10,468 nucleotides of DNA, taken from the NCBI GenBank assembly GCA_045587285.1, contig JAZNBZ010000025.1:1-10468 (forward strand), given 5' to 3'. The position numbers and the translations under genes are program-made. The notes under the pieces were generated by a model. The model had not been told where the DNA came from. It searched no databases and was given only the letters and a program-made list of their open reading frames with translations. Source of the stretch: Flemingiibacterium sp045587285. Lineage in GTDB: Bacteria; Bacillota; Clostridia; Oscillospirales; CAG-272. This document shows, one piece after another, positions 1-3,220 of this stretch (its first letter is position 1; every line of letters starts with the position of its first letter).

Positions 1-30
1 GTCTTCCTAAGACCGCTTGGCCTCCGACTT
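1..30. other. Sequencing adapter carry-over (MGI/BGI type)
   Basis: Read on the minus strand, these 30 bases begin AAGTCGGAGGCC and end CTTAGGAAGAC. From memory this is the MGI/BGISEQ library adapter less its last two bases. The junction falls inside a conserved reading frame: the SCIFF maturase frame runs cleanly to GAG CTG GCC TA at base 31, then the adapter supplies an A and creates a false TAA stop. The family normally reads Asp-Glu-Leu-Ala-Tyr here, so TA is the start of a tyrosine codon. The block is non-genomic and should be trimmed. Confidence 0.92.
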
Positions 31-116
31 TAGGCCAGCTCGTCCACCACGTGGACTGCGCCGGAGCACACATCAAGCACAATATTGTAGCCGCCAAGCT
101 GATACTGATGGATCAT
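31..116 (-). CDS. scfB: SCIFF ranthipeptide radical-SAM maturase, N-terminal fragment cut by contig end
   Basis: Only the first 28 codons and two bases of the next are present, starting MIHQYQLGGYNIVLDV and continuing through CSGAVHVVDELA. This is the typical N-terminus of the thioether-forming SCIFF maturase, a radical-SAM/SPASM enzyme that makes sulfur-to-carbon cross-links in the SCIFF peptide. Its catalytic CxxxCxxC and SPASM clusters lie beyond the contig end. The ATG at 116-114 has an AAGGAG ribosome binding site at 130-125 with an 8-nt gap. The gene follows scfA on the same strand, the standard order for this pair. The stop codon seen at the end of the frame comes from adapter sequence, so the gene is truncated by assembly and need not be broken in the organism. 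Identification rests on this short stretch plus the adjacent precursor. Confidence 0.85.
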
Positions 117-124
117 TATACTAA

Positions 125-130
125 CTCCTT
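125..130 (-). promoter_or_regulatory. Ribosome binding site of scfB
   Basis: AAGGAG on the minus strand, 8 nt before the ATG at 116. It fixes the maturase start and gives the gene its own strong translation signal downstream of the intercistronic hairpin. Confidence 0.8.
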
Positions 131-141
131 GTTATATACAC

Positions 142-164
142 AAAAAAAGCCGCCATAAGGCGGC
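142..164 (-). terminator. Intercistronic hairpin terminator/attenuator between scfA and scfB
   Basis: On the minus strand GCCGCC-TTAT-GGCGGC (164-149) forms a perfect 6-bp GC-rich stem, followed directly by a run of seven U (148-142). It lies 17 nt after the scfA stop codon and ends 26 nt before the scfB start. A partial terminator here would give abundant precursor and less maturase, a common arrangement in RiPP operons. The differential expression is inferred; the hairpin and U-tract are directly visible. Confidence 0.8.
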
Positions 165-180
165 ATTTTAATTGCTGCAA

Positions 181-330
181 TTACTTTCCGTTGGTGTTCT
201 CACACTGCTGGTTGGCGATGCCGCAGCTGGTCTTGCAAGCGGACTGGCAAGAGGTCTGGCACTCGCCGCAGCCGCCGTTCTTCGCGCTGTCGCAAAGGCT
301 CTTAGTGGAAAGAGTAGTGATATGTTTCAT
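181..330 (-). CDS. scfA: SCIFF six-cysteine ranthipeptide precursor
   Basis: A 49-residue peptide starting MKHITTLSTKSLCDSAKNGG, with a core containing CGECQTSCQSACKTSC and a final CEN. This near-invariant sequence defines the SCIFF family, the precursor modified by ScfB into a thioether-bridged (ranthipeptide) product. Seven Cys are present: C13 in the leader region and the block of six at 21, 24, 28, 32, 36 and 43. Acceptor residues for thioether bonds, such as Thr and Ser between the cysteines, are present. The reading frame is open for 35 more codons upstream, but the start used here is the ATG at 330-328, which matches the family N-terminus and has AAGGAG at 345-340 with a 9-nt gap. A consensus promoter lies just upstream (371-399). 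The biological role of the mature peptide is not settled; links to quorum-type signalling have been proposed in clostridia. Confidence 0.95.
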   Translation of the reverse strand: MKHITTLSTKSLCDSAKNGGCGECQTSCQSACKTSCGIANQQCENTNGK

Positions 331-370
331 TTTTATAATCTCCTTGTGATAGATTTGCATTATTACACAT

Positions 371-399
371 ATTATATCACGCAAAAAGCGAGAAGTCAA
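371..399 (-). promoter_or_regulatory. Promoter of scfA-scfB
   Basis: On the minus strand: -35 TTGACT at 399-394, a 17-nt spacer, then -10 TATAAT at 376-371, with a TG one base upstream of the -10 (extended form). Transcription would start near 364, giving a leader of about 35 nt before the scfA ATG. The near-consensus boxes predict high constitutive expression. Confidence 0.85.
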
Positions 400-505
400 C
401 AATATCGCCTCAAAAAGTTTGAAAATAATTTGCATCGCGGATAAATTGCACCGATCTGCATATGATAAGCTCCAATAAAAAAGAAAATATTTTTCTCAAA
501 ACCTA

Positions 506-534
506 TTGACAAACAGTTTTCGTTGTGATATAAT
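506..534 (+). promoter_or_regulatory. Promoter of tRNA-Gln
   Basis: Perfect TTGACA at 506-511, a 17-nt spacer, perfect TATAAT at 529-534, and TG at 526-527 (extended -10). It lies 22 nt upstream of the tRNA 5' end, consistent with a short 5' leader removed by RNase P. Confidence 0.9.
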
Positions 535-556
535 ATCGTACGTTGAATAAATCCGT

Positions 557-630
557 TGGGGATTTGTGTAATGGCAGCACGACAGACTCTGACTCTGTTT
601 GTGGGGGTTCAAATCCCTCATCCCCAGCCA
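557..630 (+). tRNA. tRNA-Gln(CTG)
   Basis: A 74-nt tRNA with encoded CCA. The acceptor stem TGGGGAT pairs fully with ATCCCCA, followed by G-CCA. The anticodon stem ACAGA/TCTGT encloses the 7-base loop CTCTGAC with anticodon CTG, reading CAG glutamine codons. The T-arm GGGGG-TTCAAAT-CCCTC shows one G-U pair. The gene has its own strong promoter and a terminator at 662-684, so it is a monocistronic tRNA unit. The opposite strand can be translated to a peptide with a GFEPP-like motif, a well-known false gene produced by antisense tRNA sequence, and is not annotated here. Confidence 0.95.
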
Positions 631-634
631 ACAT

Positions 635-658
635 GTGCGACCAAAAAAGATATCGCAC
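635..658 (+). other. Hairpin in tRNA-Gln 3' trailer
   Basis: GTGCGA (635-640) pairs perfectly with TCGCAC (653-658) across a 12-nt A-rich loop, four bases after the CCA end. It sits between the tRNA and its terminator and could influence 3' trailer processing. There is no U-run directly after it. Confidence 0.5.
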
Positions 659-660
659 GA

Positions 661-690
661 AAAACCCGAGATTTTCTCGGGTTTTCTTTA
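661..690 (+). terminator. Rho-independent terminator of tRNA-Gln
   Basis: AAAACCCGAGA-TTT-TCTCGGGTTTT forms an 11-bp stem with a 3-nt loop, and its 3' side runs into a U-rich tail (TTTTCTTTATTTTT). It lies 31 nt downstream of the tRNA CCA end. Confidence 0.9.
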
Positions 691-768
691 TTTTTCGCAG
701 TTTATTTTGATTTTTCAAATTTTGCAAAACAATCAAAATAAAAAGATATCATTTGACGAAACTAGCTA

Positions 769-798
769 TCCGGAGGGATTTGAACTACCGACCTCCCC
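769..798 (-). other. tRNA 3'-half-like remnant (possible attachment-site scar)
   Basis: On the minus strand this reads AGGTCGGTAGTTCAAATCCC followed by TCCGGATAG, resembling a tRNA T-arm plus the start of an acceptor strand. Thirteen bases (773-785) are the exact reverse complement of 607-619 in the neighbouring tRNA-Gln. The would-be T-stem does not pair properly and there is no anticodon arm or CCA, so this is not a working tRNA. It could be left over from integration or excision of an element at a tRNA gene, a decayed tRNA, or partly chance. Confidence 0.3.
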
Positions 799-906
799 TT
801 TTTCGCATAGTTTTCAATGATTTTTGAGGATAAAAAGGACAGAAAACGGAGAAAATAATTGTTAAATCTTTATGTCTTGCAAAACTAATAGAAAAAGAAC
901 CTTATT

Positions 907-952
907 GGGGCGAATTTCAGCAGAGTGATTCTGTAAGATTCGCTCCTTTTTT
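907..952 (+). terminator. Terminator-like hairpin on the plus strand
   Basis: GGGGCGAAT (907-915) pairs with ATTCGCTCC (938-946), nine pairs including one G-U, with a smaller CAGA/TCTG stem inside the loop, followed by TTTTTT at 947-952. No plus-strand gene is recognisable upstream after the tRNA unit. On the minus strand the hairpin follows the relict frame that ends at 956. Between 691 and 906 I see only the tRNA-like scrap. Confidence 0.55.
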
Positions 953-955
953 ATT

Positions 956-1099
956 TCATTGTTCTCGATCAGCCCTCTCCTTAATTGCCCGTACACGTTT
1001 TGAAAGCTCCTCTTCTGTGAGTGGCTCTGAAGGATAAAGAATCTCAAGAGGTAGATATGCTGCAAACAATATAAAACCGGATGATTTTTCAAGCTTGAG
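956..1099 (-). pseudogene. Relict C-terminal coding fragment, family unknown
   Basis: From a stop at 1102-1100 to a TGA at 958-956 one minus-strand frame is open for 47 codons but has no ATG. The translation runs LKLEKSSGFILFAAYLPLEI, then a charged tail including PLTEEELSKRVRAIKERADR and a final EQ. The hydrophobic stretch followed by a Glu/Lys/Arg-rich amphipathic tail looks like the C-terminus of a once longer protein whose 5' part is missing. There is no ribosome binding site and I do not recognise the family. Chance remains possible because the frame is short. Confidence 0.35.
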
Positions 1100-1135
1100 T
1101 TACTATGAGGTAATAGAGAGTTATTAAATAGATAT

Positions 1136-1170
1136 GCCCTCAAAAAGCGGATTGCTTTTTGAGGGCATTT
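1136..1170. terminator. Strong hairpin downstream of the lipoprotein gene
   Basis: A perfect 13-bp stem, GCCCTCAAAAAGC (1136-1148) with GCTTTTTGAGGGC (1154-1166), and a 5-nt loop. It starts 27 nt past the lipoprotein stop on the minus strand. The U-tract is weak on both sides (ATTTTC on plus, ATATCTATTT on minus), so it is more certain as a structure than as an efficient terminator. It most likely closes the lipoprotein transcript. Confidence 0.6.
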
Positions 1171-1192
1171 TCTGGCTATTAAGCGTTGTATT

Positions 1193-2155
1193 TTAGTCCC
1201 AATATGAGTAAAAATCTCCGAGCGTTCTGCAAGATACCATATTAAGCTTACTGAATTTTCCCCACCCAAGGTATTCCATCTCAAAAACAGCATCTGTCTT
1301 TTCATTGGGATTAAGGATTTTTATTTGCTCAGCATTGGAATCATCCAGATATACTTCATACGGCAAGCTGAAATTATCCCCATAATCATATACGGCATCT
1401 TCATAAAGATAATCCGAATATTCTAAAAAGTCATCCCACCGAGAGCTATTGATGCCTAAAGTGATGGATGGACCGTGAGTCCATCTGGATCCGTTAATCT
1501 TGATTTTATTATCCGTTACGGTAACGGCTCCGCTAGTTACCATTCCGGTATTGCTGAGATAATATGTTTTGAACAGTATATTACCGTCGTGATCGTAGAT
1601 ATAAATAGGGTAACGATTAGGTTCCATTAAGCTATAGATAACTACAATATATTCATTCTCCACAAGAATTTGTCTAATAGTAGAAACATATAAGCAATTA
1701 ATGACATGACCATTTATTTTGAATATTTTACCATTACCGCTGTCGGGATGCAGTTCAAATGTAGCCAAAATCTCTCCGGTGTCCCAATATTGTACTATTG
1801 GTTCTTTAAAGTCGTTATAATGGGCTTGAAGTTCATATGCAAACTCTGTTCCATCCGGATTAATAAATATCTTATATGTAGGATTTTCTGCGGCATTTTC
1901 TGTTGGTAAAGATGGCGTAGGGTGTATTGTTATATTGCTTTCGGCACTATCGTCTACAGTTTGGTTGTTGGATTGGGTTGGGGGCGTTTCGACTGTGGTT
2001 GTGTCATTATTGATTCTGGTAGTGTCATATGCTGTGTCAAGAATCTCGTCTGTGTCCCCGGTCGTAACCGCTGTATTATTTTCTTCCTGTGAGCATGAAA
2101 CAAGCAGTACCGCACATGTAAGCACCGCAAACAAAACAGACCTTTTACTAATCAT
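1193..2155 (-). CDS. Putative secreted lipoprotein, function unknown
   Basis: A 320-aa protein starting MISKRSVLFAVLTCAVLLVSC. Basic residues, then a hydrophobic stretch (about 6-20), then the lipobox Leu-Val-Ser-Cys with Cys21 as the lipidated residue, predict export and anchoring to the outer face of the membrane. Residues 22-90 are a low-complexity Thr/Asn/Asp/Pro-rich linker typical of surface lipoproteins. Residues 91-320 are rich in aromatic and beta-branched residues and read as a mostly beta domain (for example YKIFINPDGTEF, YPIYIYDHDGNILFKTYY). I recognise no enzyme motif. The ATG at 2155 has AGGGAG at 2168-2163 and a consensus promoter at 2205-2233, with no co-transcribed partner. 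It could be an envelope-stress or substrate-binding lipoprotein, but nothing in the sequence decides this. Confidence 0.85.
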   Translation of the reverse strand: MISKRSVLFAVLTCAVLLVSCSQEENNTAVTTGDTDEILDTAYDTTRINNDTTTVETPPTQSNNQTVDDSAESNITIHPTPSLPTENAAENPTYKIFINPDGTEFAYELQAHYNDFKEPIVQYWDTGEILATFELHPDSGNGKIFKINGHVINCLYVSTIRQILVENEYIVVIYSLMEPNRYPIYIYDHDGNILFKTYYLSNTGMVTSGAVTVTDNKIKINGSRWTHGPSITLGINSSRWDDFLEYSDYLYEDAVYDYGDNFSLPYEVYLDDSNAEQIKILNPNEKTDAVFEMEYLGWGKFSKLNMVSCRTLGDFYSYWD

Positions 2156-2204
2156 AAGAATTCTCCCTATTTTATCGTTACATCAATACTGTACCATCGA
2201 TTCC

Positions 2205-2233
2205 ATTATACACTAATACTGAGTAGAAGTCAA
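2205..2233 (-). promoter_or_regulatory. Promoter of the lipoprotein gene
   Basis: On the minus strand: TTGACT at 2233-2228, a 17-nt spacer, and TATAAT at 2210-2205, about 50 nt upstream of the start codon. The promoter lies immediately next to the IS remnant end. Confidence 0.8.
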
Positions 2234-2236
2234 GGT

Positions 2237-2290
2237 GAATAGGTCCCACTTTAGAACCCCGGTTTAATCGGAGTCAAAAGTGGGTATTTT
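2237..2290 (-). repeat. Long imperfect palindrome (hairpin A) at the end of the IS remnant
   Basis: CCCACTTT (2247-2254) pairs with AAAGTGGG (2277-2284), with additional GA/TC and CCG/CGG pairs inside, making one extended hairpin right after the transposase stop. The flanks TGAATAGG and TATTTT recur in hairpin B at 2624-2688. It probably represents the terminal region of an IS3-family element, where it may also terminate transposase transcription. Confidence 0.55.
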
Positions 2291-2292
2291 CA

Positions 2293-2502
2293 TTATTTTT
2301 CAGCATTCGTAAAGAACTCCGTTTCGAATTGAAGCGGAGTTTTCATTTTCAGTTTTCTATGTGGTCGTTCTTCGTTGTAAAAATGCATGTACTCTCTGAC
2401 TACTGCATCTAACTCTTGCGGATCTTTGTATAGATAGTGATATAAGACAGAATCCTCAACTTGTGAATAGAGTTGTTTACGATATCTTTTTGGGTCTGAC
2501 AT
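2293..2502 (-). pseudogene. IS3-family transposase remnant (C-terminus of OrfB, possibly fused to an OrfA start)
   Basis: A 69-residue frame. Residues 16-69 carry the C-terminal signature of IS3-family OrfB integrase-type transposases: a stretch like LYKDPQELDAVVREY, then YNEERPH (42-48) and KTPLQFE. The DDE catalytic residues, normally spread over roughly 130 residues further upstream, are absent, so it cannot be active. Residues 1-10, MSDPKRYRKQ, look more like the beginning of an OrfA helix-turn-helix protein than an internal part of OrfB, suggesting an internal deletion that joined the two. There is an in-frame TGA two codons before the ATG and no convincing ribosome binding site. Confidence 0.8.
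2481..2500 (-). repeat. Direct repeat copy 1 (start of the transposase remnant)
   Basis: A 20-base segment matching 2597-2616 at 19 of 20 positions in the same orientation. It encodes the SDPKRY start of the remnant at 2293-2502. Confidence 0.8.
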
Positions 2503-2533
2503 TAGTCAGCCGGGATCTTTGAAATTTACCAAT

Positions 2534-2564
2534 AAAAAAACGACCTAAAATTCAAGAAAGGTCG
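2534..2564 (-). terminator. Rho-independent terminator between the two IS remnants
   Basis: On the minus strand CGACCT (2564-2559) pairs with AGGTCG (2546-2541) across a 12-nt AT-rich loop, followed by seven U (2540-2534). It would stop transcription entering the transposase remnant from the right. Confidence 0.7.
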
Positions 2565-2576
2565 GTAGGAACTGGA

Positions 2577-2616
2577 TTTTTTCAGCATTTTCGGATGATA
2601 TCTTTTTTGGTCTGAC
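2577..2616 (-). mobile_element. Second, shorter IS remnant
   Basis: Bases 2597-2616 repeat 2481-2500 with one mismatch. The minus frame reads SDQKRYHPK, parallel to SDPKRYRKQ of the longer remnant, but the expected ATG is AAG. The next bases (2577-2594) resemble the 3' end of the transposase remnant (TTTTTCAGCATT shared with 2296-2307). It looks like another copy of the same element reduced to its ends, or a duplication with internal deletion. Confidence 0.45.
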
Positions 2617-2623
2617 TTGCCAA

Positions 2624-2688
2624 CTGAATAGGAGTCAAGCTCTGAACGGTTTAACTTAACTGTGAGAAAATGACTCCTATTTTTTATT
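2624..2688. repeat. Long hairpin B, related to hairpin A
   Basis: AATAGGAGTCA pairs perfectly over 11 bp with TGACTCCTATT, followed on the plus strand by TTTTATT. The flanking TGAATAGG, the internal GAAC and CGGTTTAA, and the TATTTT after the 3' arm are shared with hairpin A at 2237-2290, while the stem sequence differs. It may be the other IS end or an end of a sister element. Confidence 0.5.
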
Positions 2689-2780
2689 GATAAATGTAGG
2701 CTTTTTCCGGTTTCGCTTATTGGACACGATTTTGCAAAAATTCAAAAATTGGCATGCAACATAAAAATGATATCAACTTT

Positions 2781-2819
2781 CGAACCGTTTTGTTTAGACA
2801 TCACGGTTCGTTTTTATTT
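2781..2819 (+). terminator. Terminator-like hairpin upstream of the exporter leader
   Basis: CGAACCG (2781-2787) pairs with CGGTTCG (2804-2810), 16-nt loop, followed by TTTTTATTT. It would insulate the exporter promoter at 2920 from upstream transcription. Between 2690 and 2919 I see no gene; apart from this hairpin the stretch is AT-rich and featureless. Confidence 0.65.
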
Positions 2820-2919
2820 GATAGAAAAGCTCCGCTGTTTGATTGGGCTGTTGTCGTAATTATTTGGTATTAAAAGTTCATATTCAAGCACGGCTTAACA
2901 AAATCTTTTTACTTTTCTA

Positions 2920-2948
2920 TTGACAAATCCGGAAAACTGTGCTACAAT
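2920..2948 (+). promoter_or_regulatory. Promoter of the leader peptide-exporter operon
   Basis: Perfect TTGACA at 2920-2925, a 17-nt spacer and TACAAT at 2943-2948. It lies 36 nt upstream of the leader peptide start and about 270 nt upstream of the first exporter gene, leaving a long structured 5' region. Confidence 0.85.
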
Positions 2949-2970
2949 ATCACTTGAAAATTTTTAAGAA

Positions 2971-2976
2971 AGGAGG
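2971..2976 (+). promoter_or_regulatory. Strong ribosome binding site of the leader peptide
   Basis: AGGAGG, a perfect anti-16S match, with an 8-nt gap to the ATG at 2985. It is the best ribosome binding site around this operon, better than that of the first exporter gene, and is the main evidence that the 23-codon ORF is translated. Confidence 0.85.
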
Positions 2977-2984
2977 AGAATACA

Positions 2985-3056
2985 ATGACCAATATCAATT
3001 ACAACGATCGTTTTATCAATTTCATCGTACTCGCCTCCGAGGATATAAAAGCGTAA
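2985..3056 (+). CDS. 23-aa leader peptide, putative attenuator of the ABC exporter
   Basis: A 23-codon ORF beginning MTNINYNDRFINF and ending in LASEDIKA, placed between a consensus promoter and two terminators ahead of the exporter genes. It has a perfect AGGAGG 8 nt before the ATG. Its last codons contain CCGAG (3037-3041) and GCGTAA (3051-3056, including the stop). Together these are the exact complement of the terminator 3' arm (3095-3105), with a 9-nt bulge between them. A ribosome finishing the ORF would cover these bases and let the terminator form; a ribosome delayed earlier in the ORF would leave them free to act as antiterminator. The layout parallels bmrB, the leader of the B. subtilis bmrCD exporter operon. 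The peptide itself resembles no protein I know, so translation and regulation are inferred. Confidence 0.75.
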   Translation: MTNINYNDRFINFIVLASEDIKA

Positions 3057-3105
3057 TTGGGTATCCATTACTTAATTGCTCCCGGTGCGTAGAGTTACGC
3101 CTCGG
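3037..3105 (+). promoter_or_regulatory. Predicted antiterminator pairing (leader end with terminator 1 3' arm)
   Basis: GCGTAA (3051-3056) pairs with TTACGC (3095-3100), and CCGAG (3037-3041) pairs with CTCGG (3101-3105): 11 perfect pairs with a 9-nt bulge on the leader side. The pairing uses the same bases as the 3' arm of terminator 1, so the two structures exclude each other. A third small hairpin, GTAAT (3053-3057) with ATTAC (3067-3071), would in turn compete with the antiterminator. The complementarity is visible; the switching is inferred. Confidence 0.6.
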
Positions 3106-3114
3106 GCATTTTTT
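3081..3114 (+). terminator. Terminator 1 of the exporter leader (attenuator)
   Basis: CCCGGTGCGTA (3081-3091) pairs with TACGCCTCGGG (3096-3106): ten pairs including one G-U, one mismatch, a 4-nt loop, then six T (3109-3114). It starts 24 nt after the leader stop codon, close enough to be controlled by a ribosome on the leader ORF. Confidence 0.85.
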
Positions 3115-3120
3115 GTTTAT

Positions 3121-3160
3121 AAAGCACCCGTGGCGGCTCACGGGTGCTTTATGCTTTTTT
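3121..3160 (+). terminator. Terminator 2 of the exporter leader
   Basis: AAAGCACCCGTG (3121-3132) pairs perfectly with CACGGGTGCTTT (3139-3150), a 12-bp stem with a 6-nt loop, then ATGC and six T (3155-3160). It is stronger than terminator 1 and lies 60 nt before the first exporter gene. Its GCACC (3124-3128) could pair with GGTGC (3084-3088) of the terminator 1 5' arm when that arm is free, so the two could be coupled. Alternatively it simply limits basal read-through. Confidence 0.85.
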
Positions 3161-3220
3161 CTCGGAAGGTGAAAATTTTACACATTAACACACCTCAAAG
3201 AACAAAGACGAACACATAAA

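Noticed and set aside
181..435. 84-aa version of the SCIFF precursor with a 35-residue N-terminal extension
   Set aside because: The extension crosses the promoter, has no ribosome binding site and is absent from the family; the ATG at 330 has AAGGAG and the conserved MKHI start.
172..444. 90-aa Ala/Leu-rich plus-strand ORF opposite scfA
   Set aside because: Its composition mirrors the Cys/Ala-rich antisense of scfA, and it spans the scfA promoter with no translation signal.
503..736. 77-codon minus-strand ORF with a GFEPPQTESESVVLPLH segment
   Set aside because: The segment is the translated antisense of tRNA-Gln(CTG); such GFEPP-type ORFs are recurrent false genes.
599..820. 73-codon plus-strand ORF ending EGFELPTSPFSHSFQ
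   Set aside because: It starts inside the tRNA and runs through the terminator; the GFELPT piece comes from the antisense of the tRNA-like scrap at 769-798. No ribosome binding site.
862..1305. 147-codon minus-strand ORF
   Set aside because: It overlaps the end of the lipoprotein gene in another frame, crosses two hairpins and shows no coherent protein features; the frame at 956-1099 is the better coding candidate in that interval.
2781..2819. Riboswitch or T-box upstream of the exporter
   Set aside because: The structure is a simple U-tailed hairpin upstream of the promoter at 2920, so it is not in the exporter mRNA; no T-box or riboswitch consensus was seen.
2939..3172. 77-codon plus-strand ORF across the exporter leader
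   Set aside because: It begins inside the -10 box region and runs through both terminators; the 23-codon ORF in another frame has the perfectly placed AGGAGG.
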